In this document: piece by piece, positions 1 to 9,773 of the stretch
Position numbering within the stretch: the stretch's first letter is position 1
Layout: every line of letters begins with the position of its first letter
Source of the DNA: Rhizobiales bacterium CCH3-A5
Lineage (GTDB): Bacteria > Pseudomonadota > Alphaproteobacteria > Rhizobiales > Beijerinckiaceae
Reading direction: 5' to 3'
DNA: 64,000 nt
NCBI GenBank assembly: GCA_001556025.1
Contig: LSIB01000168.1
Coordinates: 1 to 64,000 of the forward strand
The notes under the pieces: generated by a model
Database searches by the model: none
Seen by the model: only the letters and a program-made list of their open reading frames with translations
What the model was told of the DNA's origin: nothing
Made by a program: the position numbers and the translations under genes

Positions 1-812
<812 letters not shown>

Positions 813-839
813 TGCATGTCAGGGCGACGCGGGCCGGCG

Positions 840-1442
840 TCACTCGCTGACGATCGCCCGGTCGAGGGCGTCGCATTCGCTCGCGGCGACGCGCTGCAGG
901 CGAAACACCGCATCGCTTCGCCGGAAGTCGATCGTTTGGCTTTCGCCATCGGAGAGCTTGTGATTGCGCCGCATCGGCAGGGATTCGTCCATATGGATGG
1001 TCAGCGTCTCGCCCGATGCCGACAGCACAGGCTCGGCGCCGCCACCTTCGTCGCTCGCATCCTGCGCGATCGAGCAGACGATGCCGGCCGCGCGCGGATA
1101 GCTGGCGATCCGCGCGTTACCCTGCACGTCGCGGTTGGCGTCCTCGCTGAACCGGCAATCGCCGATCGCCCGGAGCGGCTGGGCCACGTTGCGTCGCGTC
1201 GCCTCGATCCGAATCCGGCTCAGCGGCGGCACGCTGTCGATCGCACCTGCGATGCGCTCGACCCTGAACGAAATCCGCATCGAAACCGTGCGCTGGGCCG
1301 GATTGGCGGCGAGATGCTTCGCGTCATAGACCCTCAGATAGCAGGCGCGCGACCCGGGCGTCTCCGCCATGATGCCCGGAAGCGCCAGCGCGGGCGAGCC
1401 CCCAACGGCGAGCATGGTTGCGACAGCCAACGCCCTGAGCAT
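840..1442 (-). CDS. Hypothetical exported protein
   Basis: This 200-residue protein opens with a typical signal peptide, a hydrophobic LAVATMLAVGG stretch followed by an ALA-type cleavage region near residue 20. The mature part has three scattered cysteines and no domain I recognise. An AGGGG ribosome site about 8 bases upstream supports the ATG at 1442. It stands alone between the reductase gene (convergent) and the YfhO-like gene upstream on the same strand. It is probably periplasmic; the function is unknown. Confidence 0.65.
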   Translation of the reverse strand: MLRALAVATMLAVGGSPALALPGIMAETPGSRACYLRVYDAKHLAANPAQRTVSMRISFRVERIAGAIDSVPPLSRIRIEATRRNVAQPLRAIGDCRFSEDANRDVQGNARIASYPRAAGIVCSIAQDASDEGGGAEPVLSASGETLTIHMDESLPMRRNHKLSDGESQTIDFRRSDAVFRLQRVAASECDALDRAIVSE

Positions 1443-1552
1443 GCCAAGCCCCTACGCATCGACCAGCCGACCCTTGCAGCGACCGGATGGTCCCGGCCCT
1501 GATCGTCTCACCGATCGGAGAGCCCCGCAATCCGCTGCGGTCGGCCGGGATG

Positions 1553-4057
1553 TCAGTAGGCACGTGAGGACGACATTTGCGGACGCGGTTCGGCGGCCGG
1601 CGCGCCGGCTCCCAGACGCAACGTCGCCCGCGCCGGCTCCGAGGGCGTCGTCAGCGCAGCCGGCGGCAGGCCTCCCGGCCATGTTGCAATGGCAGGACCG
1701 GTCGGCTGCACCGGCATGGGCGCATCATCCTCCTCGCCCGCCTCCGGCACGACCTTCTCGCGGAACTCCGCGATGGCCCCCTCGATCGGCTTGAAGCTGA
1801 ACCGGACCTTGTGCGCGCCGGCAGGAACCTGCACGGCGCGGAACAACACGTTCGCCTTCAGGATCTCGGTCTCGACGCCATCGACCGTCGCGCGCCACCA
1901 AGGGTGCCAGATGTCGTTGAGCACGACGAAGCCGCCCTGTGTCGTCGCCACGTCGATCTCGACCTCGGTGTTCTCGTAGCGCGTGAGTCTGACCTCGGCC
2001 GGCATCGCCGCGACCGCCGGCCGCTCGGGCGTCGCCTCGCCGGGCTCGCTCTCCAGCAGCACGGCCTGCGTCGGATCGACGTCGGGCCAGCGGCCGCCGG
2101 CCTTCATCATGTCGAAATCGGCGAGCCGCCAGCCGGGTACGAACTGCGCACGCGGCAGGGCGCGCGGGTTCTCGTAGATGTAGCCCTGTTTGGTCTGGGC
2201 CACGAGCCTGAGGTCGCCCTTGTGCAGCTTGTAGTCGACCTGCTCGATCGGCACCGGCGTCGCGATGTAACGCAGGCCCAGAAGGTCGGCGAGCCTGCAG
2301 CGATAGCCCGGAAACAGCGAGGTGAACTTGCGCTGGTCGGGCCCGGCGATGGTGTCACGCGTGCCCACGGCGTCGGAAAAGTCGGCAAGGCGGAGCGGAT
2401 TGTAGCCCAGCGTATGGTCGAAACCATGCACCAGCCCGGCATTGGGCCATTCGAAGCCCATCCCGAGCAATTCGACCCGGTCGCGACGCGGAGAGCCCGC
2501 TGGCTGCGCTACCAGACGCTTCAGCGCGGCGACGGTTTCGTTCTTGGTCTCGGGCCGAAGCACATCGTAGATCTCCGGCGGCAGCGCGGTCGACTCGTTG
2601 GGGCCGTTGTTCAGCCCCAGATCGGCCCCGACCACGCCGGTGACCAGCATGGCGGCGGCGAGCGGGCCGAGACCCTGCCGCCAGCGCAGCAGAACCGCCA
2701 GCACGGCCGCGCCCGCGCCAAACCAGACGATGGCGATCAGCACGGGCTTCCACGCATCTGCGAGGTGACCGGCCTTGCCGGAGACGACCAGCGCGAGCCC
2801 CACAGACAGCGCCAGCACACCGGCGAGGACCGCGAGATCGCGCCGGAGAGGCGCAACGGCCGGTTCTGTCAGCACGCGATGCAGCACATAGCCCGAGAGA
2901 ACGGCGCCGAGCGCACCGATCAGGAACGTCGCATCAGCGGGGCGGCGAAAGGCCTTCACGCCCGGCAGATACTCGTAGACGACATGGAAGAACGGCGTGT
3001 AGCGGCCGAGCGAAAACAGCACCATGAACAGGAACAGCAGCAAGACGGGCCGGATCGCCCTGTCCCAAAGCCAGCCCCTCGTCAGTCCGGGCGCGATCAG
3101 CAGCAGCAGCGGCAGGGCACCGATATAGACCTGCCCCATATTCTGCGACAGGAACAGCTCCTTGGCGTTCCAAGAGGTGCTGTAGGGCCCCCAGAATTCG
3201 ACGGCGGGGTCGCGCGCGCCGAAGAGATCGGCGACGAAGGCCGTCAGCAGCGAGGCCGGGTGCAGCGAGCCTCGCCCCGCCTCGGCGAAATCGACCGCCG
3301 GACGCGTCGTCGCCTCGGCGAAGAGCCAGACCCAGAGCAGCGGCAACGCGATCGCGACGGCGCCGACGATGCCGGCCATTGCGGCCGGCGCGAGGCTTTC
3401 GCGGAACGCCCGCCAGCCACCCGACAGCCAGTGCGCAACGACGAGGCCGATCAGCACATAAGCGCCCAGCAGCGCGACCTGGTCGGGCTCCAGCACCATC
3501 AGCCCGGCGGCGAGGCCCGCCAGCGCGCCATATCCCAGCGAGCCGCGCTGCAGCATGCGCGCCGTCAGCCAGAACGCGATGGCGAAGAAGGCCAGACTCG
3601 CGATCTGCCCGACATGCTGCACGCGCCACATCGAGGACGCGCCGAAGGCGAAGACCAGCGCCGCCATCAGCCCGCCGGCCGGGTGCCAGCCGCGGTCGCG
3701 GAAGACCATAAGACAGGCGAGCCCGCCGGCCAGCAGGTGCAGCAGCACATAGGCATCGACCGCCCGGAAGCTCGGCGAAGGCGAAAGCAGCGCCAGGATG
3801 ATGGCCGGCGAGAAGATCAGCGATTGCGGATCGGCGATCTGGGGCGAGCCGCCAAAGACGTTATGCGTCCAGAACGGCGACTGGCCGCTATGCAGCGCCT
3901 GCGCGAGAAACTGGATCTGCGCCTGGAAATGCGCCTTGGCGTCGAAGGGAATGGTCACCGCGCCCGAAAGCCATGGCCAGCACAGCACTGTCCAGACACA
4001 GATGAAGGCCATGGCCGCCAGCCTGTAGCTGACGCCCTTCTGTAAAATCGCGTTCAA
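1553..4057 (-). CDS. YfhO family membrane protein
   Basis: This 834-residue protein has about a dozen hydrophobic segments in its first two thirds and a soluble C-terminal domain, the layout of YfhO-type proteins, which belong to the GT-C glycosyltransferase-like membrane proteins. The N-terminal region after the first membrane span carries the conserved FWTHNVFGGSP and DPQSLIF motifs of the family, at the position of the periplasmic first loop. In Gram-positive bacteria YfhO helps glycosylate lipoteichoic acid; in proteobacteria the acceptor is not known. The start is a TTG behind a G-rich stretch. A Pro/Ala-rich tail follows the last domain. No cell-envelope genes adjoin it, so the context does not reveal its substrate. 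Confidence 0.8.
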   Translation of the reverse strand: MNAILQKGVSYRLAAMAFICVWTVLCWPWLSGAVTIPFDAKAHFQAQIQFLAQALHSGQSPFWTHNVFGGSPQIADPQSLIFSPAIILALLSPSPSFRAVDAYVLLHLLAGGLACLMVFRDRGWHPAGGLMAALVFAFGASSMWRVQHVGQIASLAFFAIAFWLTARMLQRGSLGYGALAGLAAGLMVLEPDQVALLGAYVLIGLVVAHWLSGGWRAFRESLAPAAMAGIVGAVAIALPLLWVWLFAEATTRPAVDFAEAGRGSLHPASLLTAFVADLFGARDPAVEFWGPYSTSWNAKELFLSQNMGQVYIGALPLLLLIAPGLTRGWLWDRAIRPVLLLFLFMVLFSLGRYTPFFHVVYEYLPGVKAFRRPADATFLIGALGAVLSGYVLHRVLTEPAVAPLRRDLAVLAGVLALSVGLALVVSGKAGHLADAWKPVLIAIVWFGAGAAVLAVLLRWRQGLGPLAAAMLVTGVVGADLGLNNGPNESTALPPEIYDVLRPETKNETVAALKRLVAQPAGSPRRDRVELLGMGFEWPNAGLVHGFDHTLGYNPLRLADFSDAVGTRDTIAGPDQRKFTSLFPGYRCRLADLLGLRYIATPVPIEQVDYKLHKGDLRLVAQTKQGYIYENPRALPRAQFVPGWRLADFDMMKAGGRWPDVDPTQAVLLESEPGEATPERPAVAAMPAEVRLTRYENTEVEIDVATTQGGFVVLNDIWHPWWRATVDGVETEILKANVLFRAVQVPAGAHKVRFSFKPIEGAIAEFREKVVPEAGEEDDAPMPVQPTGPAIATWPGGLPPAALTTPSEPARATLRLGAGAPAAEPRPQMSSSRAY

Positions 4058-4228
4058 GCGGACCCCCCGGTCCCCTCAGGTCTGGACGGACCCCGATTGG
4101 GAACCAGCCTCCACCCTGTCAGTGCGGAGGACGATGCGGCTGGCGAGGTGAACCGAAACTGAATGAGTTCGCCCCCGCGAACGCATCTTGCGCCAAAGGT
4201 CAAAGCTTGGTGAGCAATGACCGGCGTT

Positions 4229-5488
4229 TCAGCGCGGATTCGCGAGCCAGGCCGCGACGACGCGCCGCTCAGCCGGCGTCATCCCCGAGAGATTGTTGGG
4301 CGGCATGGCATGCGTCATCACCGCCTGCGCCCGGATCGCCTGCGCCTGCCGCGCGATGAAGGCTGGCTCGTGCAGCAGCACGCCCTTGGGCGCAATCCCG
4401 ATGCCGGGCCAGGAGGGCTGCGGCGCATGGCACATGGCGCAGCGCCCGGTGACGATGTTCGACACCTCGTCGGGCGGCGGTTTCATCCCTGCCAGCATGA
4501 GCGGAGCGGGATCGAGCCGGGCTGCGAGCCCCAGCCGCTCGCGGCCACCGGGCGAGGACGCCATCGCGACCCAGAAGGCGAGCCAGAGCGCCACGATCGC
4601 CACTGCCCAGGTCCACCAGGGCGACTTGGCATGGTCGGAATGGCGGACATTGTAGAAGTGCCGGATCAGCGCGCCCGCCACGATGATGAGCGCCACGAGC
4701 GCCGGGATGACGGCCGAGTTGGCGTAAGTCACAGGATAGTGGTTCGACAGCATCAGGAACAGCACCGGCAGGGTGATGTAGTTGTTGTGCATCGAGCGCT
4801 GCTTGGCGGCCCGGCCATATTTCGGATCGGGTTTCTCGCCGGCCATCAGCGCGGCGATGACCTTGCGCTGCCCCGGCATGATGTTGAAGAACACGTTGGC
4901 GGTCATGATCGTCGCCATCAGCGCGCCGGTATGGATCAGCGCGCCGCGGCCCGAGAACACGCTGGCGAAGGCCCAGCTCGCAGCGACGACATAGCCGAAG
5001 CCAAGCAGGCCCAGCACGACGTCGTTGCGGCCCAGCGGCGACTTGCAGAGCCAGTCGTAGAACAGCCAGCCGAAAACCAGCGCCGCGATGCCGATCGCGC
5101 CCGCCGCGAAGGGCGACAGCGCCATCACCGCCGGGTCGATCAGGTAAAGCTCCGACTGCGCGTAATAGACCCAGACCAGCAGGAAAAAGCCCGAGATCCA
5201 GGTCCAGTAGGCCTGCCATTTGTGCCAGGTCAGGTGCTCGGGCAGCCGCGCCGGCGCGACCAGATATTTCCGCATCTCGTAGAAGCCGCCGCCATGGACC
5301 TGCCAGGCGACATATTGCTCGGGCTTGCCGCCCTCAGCCACAGGCTGCGTGAGGTCGCCCTTCAGCGAGGCATCGAGATGGATGAAGAAGAACGACGCGC
5401 CGATCCAGGCGATCGCCGTGATCACATGCAGCCAGCGCAGCAGCATGCCGCCCCATTCGAGGAGGTAGGGGTCAAGCACAGGCGGCAC
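4229..5488 (-). CDS. puuD: Urate hydroxylase PuuD, membrane-bound with C-terminal cytochrome c
   Basis: PuuD oxidises urate to 5-hydroxyisourate, the first step of urate breakdown. The first 310 or so residues form a multi-span membrane domain of the urate oxidase N-terminal (DUF989) family. The C-terminal domain has a heme c site, CAMCH at residues 350-354, and a downstream Met (VMTHAMPPNN) as the likely second iron ligand, so electrons probably leave to the respiratory chain rather than directly to oxygen. The start is a GTG; an internal GTG three codons later is an alternative. It is divergent from uraH and puuE-uraD, which act on its product. Confidence 0.95.
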   Translation of the reverse strand: MPPVLDPYLLEWGGMLLRWLHVITAIAWIGASFFFIHLDASLKGDLTQPVAEGGKPEQYVAWQVHGGGFYEMRKYLVAPARLPEHLTWHKWQAYWTWISGFFLLVWVYYAQSELYLIDPAVMALSPFAAGAIGIAALVFGWLFYDWLCKSPLGRNDVVLGLLGFGYVVAASWAFASVFSGRGALIHTGALMATIMTANVFFNIMPGQRKVIAALMAGEKPDPKYGRAAKQRSMHNNYITLPVLFLMLSNHYPVTYANSAVIPALVALIIVAGALIRHFYNVRHSDHAKSPWWTWAVAIVALWLAFWVAMASSPGGRERLGLAARLDPAPLMLAGMKPPPDEVSNIVTGRCAMCHAPQPSWPGIGIAPKGVLLHEPAFIARQAQAIRAQAVMTHAMPPNNLSGMTPAERRVVAAWLANPR

Positions 5489-5615
5489 GCCGACGCGATT
5501 GACGGGGACGAATCCGGGATTGAATTTTCATGGCCGTGTCCAGACTAGAGTTTGGCTTTTCGGCAAGGCAAGCTCCGTTCCGAATTGCGCATCTCCGAAA
5601 AGAAAGAATCGATCG

Positions 5616-5972
5616 ATGGGACGCCTCTCGACGCATGTCCTCGACACCGTCCATGGCCGGCCCGCGCCCGGTGTCATGATCGCGCTCGACCGGCTGACGC
5701 CCGATGGCGGACGCGCGCGCGTCGCGCAGACGATGACCAATCTGGACGGTCGCACCGACGCGCCGCTGCTGGCCGGCGAGGGGCTGGTCGCGGGCACCTA
5801 CGAGATTTCCTTCTCCATCGGGGCCTATTTCCGCGGACTCGGCATGGTGCTGGCCGACCCGACCTTCCTCGACATCGTACCGATCCGGTTCGGCGTCGCC
5901 GACCCGGACGGGCATTACCACGTCCCGCTCCTGGCCACGCCCTGGAGCTATTCGACCTATCGCGGCAGCTGA
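5616..5972 (+). CDS. uraH: 5-hydroxyisourate hydrolase
   Basis: UraH hydrolyses 5-hydroxyisourate to OHCU. This 118-residue protein is a transthyretin-related protein of normal length, beginning LSTHVLDTVHGRPAPG with the catalytic His and ending in the diagnostic YRGS tetrapeptide. The reading frame is open further upstream, but the family's N-terminus begins at the ATG at 5616, behind a GAAAG stretch, so the upstream extension is rejected. It sits 4 bases before puuE-uraD on the same strand, so the two are almost certainly cotranscribed, and it is divergent from puuD. Confidence 0.95.
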   Translation: MGRLSTHVLDTVHGRPAPGVMIALDRLTPDGGRARVAQTMTNLDGRTDAPLLAGEGLVAGTYEISFSIGAYFRGLGMVLADPTFLDIVPIRFGVADPDGHYHVPLLATPWSYSTYRGS

Positions 5973-5976
5973 GACC

Positions 5977-7398
5977 ATGACGAACGACGCCTATCCGCGC
6001 GACCTTGCAGGCTATGGCCGCGACGCGCCCCATCCGCGTTGGCCGGGCGCAGCGCGCGTCGCCGTGCAGTTCGTGATCAATTACGAGGAGGGCGGGGAGA
6101 ACAACATCCTGCATGGCGACGCCGCCTCGGAGGCCTTCCTCTCCGAGATCGTCGGGGCCGCGCCTTGGCCCGGCCAGCGCCACATGAACATGGAGTCAAT
6201 CTACGAATACGGCTCGCGCGCCGGCTACTGGCGGCTGTGGCGGATGTTCACCCAGCGCAACATGCCGGTCACGGTCTTCGCTGTGGCGAGCGCGCTCCAG
6301 CGTTATCCCGAGATCGTCGGTTCGATGCAGGAAGCCGGCTGGGAGATCGCCACCCACGGGCTGAAATGGATCGACTATCGCGACGTCCCTGCCGAGCGCG
6401 AGGCCGCCGACATCGCGGAGGCCATCCGCATCCAGACGGAACTGACCGGCGAGCGGCCGCTCGGCTTCTACCAGGGTCGGACCTCCCAGAACACGACGCC
6501 GCTGATGATGGCCGAGGGTGGGTTCCTCTACACGGCGGATACTTACGCCGACGAGCTGCCCTATTGGCTGCAGGGTCCGCATGGCCCGCAGCTTGCCGTG
6601 CCCTACACGCTCGACGCCAACGACATGCGCTTCGCCACGCCGCAGGGTTTCAACGCCGGCGACCAGTTCTTCGCCTATCTCAAGGACACATTCGACACGC
6701 TCTATGCCGAGGGCGAAACCGCGCCGAAAATGATGTCGGTCGGGCTGCATTGCCGGCTCGTCGGTCGGCCGGGCCGGGCTGCCGCGCTGGCGCGCTTTCT
6801 CGATTATATCGCCTCGCATGACAGGGGCTGGGTCGCGACGCGGCTCGACCTCGCCCGTCACTGGATCAGGCAGCATCCGCCGGCGGGAGGCTATCTCCCG
6901 TCGAAGGTGCCCCGGGCTCTTTTCGTCGAGGTCTTCGGGCGCGTCTGGGAGCACTCGCCCTGGGTGGCGCAGGCCGCCTTCGACGCCGGGATCGGGCCGG
7001 CGCAGGACGATGCCGTCGGCCTCCACGCAGCGATGGCCGCGGCCATGCAGGCGGGTTCGCAGGAGCAAAAGCGTGCGTTGCTGCTGGCCCATCCCGATCT
7101 CGCCGGCAAGCTTGCGGCGGCCGGCGAGCTGACGCCTGAATCGACCAGCGAGCAGGCTTCCGCCGGGCTAGACCGGCTCTCAAGCGACGAACGCGTCCGC
7201 TTCACCGCCCTGAACGAGGCCTACAAGGCCCGCTTCGGCATCCCCTTCATCATCGCGGTGAAGGGCCTGACCAAGGCCGAAATCGTGTCGGCCTTCGAGA
7301 CGCGGCTGGCGAGCTCGCGCGAGCAGGAGTTCGAGACCGCGCTCCGGCAGGTCGAGACGATCGCGCTGATCAGGCTGCGGGAGTTGCTGCCGGGCTGA
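5977..7398 (+). CDS. puuE: Bifunctional allantoinase PuuE - OHCU decarboxylase UraD fusion
   Basis: This 473-residue protein joins two enzymes. Residues 1-300 are a PuuE-type, metal-independent allantoinase of the polysaccharide deacetylase fold (GYGRDAPHPRWPG at the start, EIATHGLKWIDY centrally). Residues from about 310 to the end are OHCU decarboxylase (UraD), shown by VFGRVWEHSPWVA, AHPDLAGKLA, SEQASAGLDRL and the IPFIIAVKG signature. It therefore makes S-allantoin from OHCU and then opens it to allantoate. With PuuD and UraH it completes urate to allantoate. Its stop codon directly abuts the stop of the convergent SDR gene. Confidence 0.93.
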   Translation: MTNDAYPRDLAGYGRDAPHPRWPGAARVAVQFVINYEEGGENNILHGDAASEAFLSEIVGAAPWPGQRHMNMESIYEYGSRAGYWRLWRMFTQRNMPVTVFAVASALQRYPEIVGSMQEAGWEIATHGLKWIDYRDVPAEREAADIAEAIRIQTELTGERPLGFYQGRTSQNTTPLMMAEGGFLYTADTYADELPYWLQGPHGPQLAVPYTLDANDMRFATPQGFNAGDQFFAYLKDTFDTLYAEGETAPKMMSVGLHCRLVGRPGRAAALARFLDYIASHDRGWVATRLDLARHWIRQHPPAGGYLPSKVPRALFVEVFGRVWEHSPWVAQAAFDAGIGPAQDDAVGLHAAMAAAMQAGSQEQKRALLLAHPDLAGKLAAAGELTPESTSEQASAGLDRLSSDERVRFTALNEAYKARFGIPFIIAVKGLTKAEIVSAFETRLASSREQEFETALRQVETIALIRLRELLPG

Positions 7399-8160
7399 CT
7401 ACAACCCGCTGACCAGATGCCCGCCATCGACCGCCACCACGGCGCCGGTCATGAAACGCGAGGCATCCGAGCAGAGCAGCAGCAGCGGCCCATCGAGATC
7501 GGCGAGATCGGCGGCGCGGCGCATCGGCACGCGGGACAAAAGCGCCCGGCCCTGCTCCGTCTCGAAGAAATCGCGGTTGAGATCGGTGATGACATAGCCC
7601 GGAGCAAGGGCGTTCACTCGCACCTTGTAACGCGCCCATTCCAGCGCCAGCGATTTGGTCAGCTGGATCAGTCCGGCCTTGGCCGCCGAATAGGGTGCGA
7701 CCGAGATCGCGACCCGCTCGCCGAGGATCGAGGCGATGTTGACGATCGAACCGCCGGTCTCCTGTTTCGCCATGATCCGGGCGGCGCTCTGGGCCGCGAA
7801 GAAGCAGCCCTTCAGGTTGATGTCGAGATGGGCGTCCCATTGCGCCTCGGTCAGGTCCATCGCCCGCTCCGGCTCGGCGACGCCGGCATTGTTGATTAGC
7901 ACGTCGAGCCCGCCGAATGCGGCGCTCGCCTCGGCCAGTCCGGCCTCGATCGCGGACACCGAGCTGACATCGAGCGCGAGCGGAACGACCTTGCCCGGCA
8001 ATGCCGCACAGTCCAGCGCCAGCGCCTCCAGCCGGTCGAGCCGGCGCGCGGCGGCGACGACATGCGCCCCCTCGCCGGCCAGTACGCGTGCGAAATGCGC
8101 GCCCAAGCCCGACGACGCCCCCGTCACCAGAACCCGCTTGCCTTTGATATCCATGATCAT
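7399..8160 (-). CDS. SDR family NAD(P)-dependent oxidoreductase
   Basis: A classical short-chain dehydrogenase of 253 residues: TGASSGLG cofactor motif near the N-terminus, NNAG in the middle, the catalytic YSAAK motif, and a VDGGHLVSG ending. The substrate cannot be told from sequence. Three in-frame starts lie within 12 bases; the ATG at 8160 has GAGG about 7 bases upstream and is preferred over the TTG at 8166 and the ATG at 8154. The gene is convergent with puuE-uraD and has an imperfect palindromic repeat behind its start. Confidence 0.9.
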   Translation of the reverse strand: MIMDIKGKRVLVTGASSGLGAHFARVLAGEGAHVVAAARRLDRLEALALDCAALPGKVVPLALDVSSVSAIEAGLAEASAAFGGLDVLINNAGVAEPERAMDLTEAQWDAHLDINLKGCFFAAQSAARIMAKQETGGSIVNIASILGERVAISVAPYSAAKAGLIQLTKSLALEWARYKVRVNALAPGYVITDLNRDFFETEQGRALLSRVPMRRAADLADLDGPLLLLCSDASRFMTGAVVAVDGGHLVSGL

Positions 8161-8171
8161 GCTCAACCTCA

Positions 8172-8285
8172 GCCCTCATCCTGAGGAGCGGCCGCGGGCC
8201 ACGTCTCGAAGGATGCTCCAGATGTCTCCGGAGCTTCCTGGAGCATCCTTCGAGACGCCGCTTCGCGGCTCCTTAGGATGAGGGC
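8172..8285. repeat. Nested palindromic (REP-like) intergenic element
   Basis: Outer arms at 8172-8189 and 8268-8285 match as an inverted repeat with one mismatch. Inner arms at 8203-8221 and 8238-8256 are a perfect 19-base inverted repeat with a 16-base loop. It lies between two minus-strand genes. The CTCATCCTGAGGAGC-type arm resembles a palindromic repeat common in Rhizobiales chromosomes. It could fold as a transcript hairpin ending the UdgX operon's neighbour, but no T-run is seen. Confidence 0.75.
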
Positions 8286-8315
8286 CCTGATCGGACAAAT
8301 GCAACTGTCGCCATC

Positions 8316-9773
8316 TCAGGCGAGCCGCATCTCCGGAACCGCCTCGCCGACCCGGCGCAGATCGGCGATGAAGCGCTCGCGCTCGCGGGCCTGCGAGGCC
8401 GCGTCCGGCAGCCGCAGCAGATAGGACGGGTGCACGGTTGCGATCAGCCTCGTGCCGTCGTCGAGCGCAAGCTCGCGCTCGCGCACCGAGGCGAGCGAGC
8501 CGGCGTGGCCGGTCAGCGCCCGCACCGCGCTCGCGCCAAGCGCCACGATCAGCCTGGGCCTGACGAAATCCCGCTCCAGTCCGAGCCAGAACCGGCAGGC
8601 CTGAATTTCTCCGGCATTCGGCTTCTCATGGATGCGGCGCTTGCCCCGCACCGTGAACTTGAAGTGCTTTACCGCATTGGTGACATAGGCGCGCGAGCGC
8701 TCCAGCCCAGCCTCGGCCAGAGCCCTGTCGAAGACCTGCCCCGCCGGTCCAACGAACGGCTTGCCGGCCAGATCCTCATGATCGCCCGGCTGCTCGCCGA
8801 CGAACATCACGGGCGCATCCAGCGGGCCTTCGCCGAACACGGTCTGCGTCGCGTCCTGGCACAGCCCGCACAATGTACAATTACGCGCCGCCTTCGCCGC
8901 CTCCTCCCAGTTCTGCGGAACTGCGCCATGCCGCGTCATCGGCTCGGGCTGGCGCTGGGCCTGTCGCAGATGTCGCTCGGGCGGCTGGGTCGGCGCAGTC
9001 GCGACCATGGCATCGCTGCGCCGGCCGGCGCCGGCGATCAGTGGGGCAATCAACTCGGCCTCGGGCAGGTTGCGCCAGTATTTCTCCGGCATCTCGGCCT
9101 TCATCGCCTTGATCTTGAGCCGGGCCGGATTGAAAATATTGGCGTAATAGGTCAGCCAATATGCCTCCATCGCGTCTTCGTTAGGCGCATCCGTTTTGGT
9201 CGCGCCCGCGGTGAGGTGCAGCGTTGCGCCGTTCCAGTGAAGGCAGCGCTGCGGCGTCAGAATCGACCAGCGCATCGCTGAGAAGCGCTTGACGAAGAAG
9301 GACGAGACGCGCTCGACGATGAAATGCTCGGGCTCGAACCAGGCGACATAGGCTTCGCGATCCTCGGCGTCCCGCACCTCGCGAAAGCGCACGAAGGCGG
9401 TCATCTTGTGCATGTCGCGCCGGACCGCCCGCGCCATGGCCTCCGCCCGATGGACATCCGGATCGGTCGCGACCTTGAGCAGATGCGGCTCGCTCTGGAG
9501 GCGCAGCAGGAGGCGGTAGAGCAACGACAGGCGCTCGGGATCGCGATGGCAGACCACCTGCGCCGCCAGATCGGGAAAATCGCGCGGGACCTTGAGCTCG
9601 GGCCCTGAGACAGGCGCGGCCTCGTCGATCGCCTCGCCATCGAAAAGACCGGCCGCCTCGTCTCCCACGACCCATGCGATCTCGCCGGGCGGGACGCCAC
9701 GCCGCGCCAGCAGTCGCGCCTGCCGCCGCCAGCCCTCGAAATCGGCAGGATGAGCAAGCCGCGCGACCTGCAT
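8316..9773 (-). CDS. udgX: UdgX family uracil-DNA binding protein with N-terminal DUF4130-type domain
   Basis: The C-terminal 200 residues are UdgX. They contain a CxxCxxC iron-sulfur segment (Cys 299, 302, 305), GEQPGDHEDLAGKPFVGPAG from residue 326, the signature loop KRRIHEKP at 378-385, and HPSYLLR at 448-454. In studied UdgX proteins the His of this loop (here His382) traps uracil covalently. The N-terminal 260 residues match the DUF4130 family that is often fused to it. The start is the ATG at 9773, which overlaps the stop of the radical-SAM gene as TGATG; a longer reading from 9854 would only add a low-complexity Ala/Arg run. Translation is probably coupled to that gene. The likely role is uracil-DNA recognition or repair. 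Confidence 0.92.
   Translation of the reverse strand: MQVARLAHPADFEGWRRQARLLARRGVPPGEIAWVVGDEAAGLFDGEAIDEAAPVSGPELKVPRDFPDLAAQVVCHRDPERLSLLYRLLLRLQSEPHLLKVATDPDVHRAEAMARAVRRDMHKMTAFVRFREVRDAEDREAYVAWFEPEHFIVERVSSFFVKRFSAMRWSILTPQRCLHWNGATLHLTAGATKTDAPNEDAMEAYWLTYYANIFNPARLKIKAMKAEMPEKYWRNLPEAELIAPLIAGAGRRSDAMVATAPTQPPERHLRQAQRQPEPMTRHGAVPQNWEEAAKAARNCTLCGLCQDATQTVFGEGPLDAPVMFVGEQPGDHEDLAGKPFVGPAGQVFDRALAEAGLERSRAYVTNAVKHFKFTVRGKRRIHEKPNAGEIQACRFWLGLERDFVRPRLIVALGASAVRALTGHAGSLASVRERELALDDGTRLIATVHPSYLLRLPDAASQARERERFIADLRRVGEAVPEMRLA

Noticed and set aside
1577..4045. An 822-codon plus-strand open frame opposite the YfhO gene
   Set aside because: Arg/Gln-rich translation with no domain, directly antisense to a gene with clear membrane spans; a shadow.
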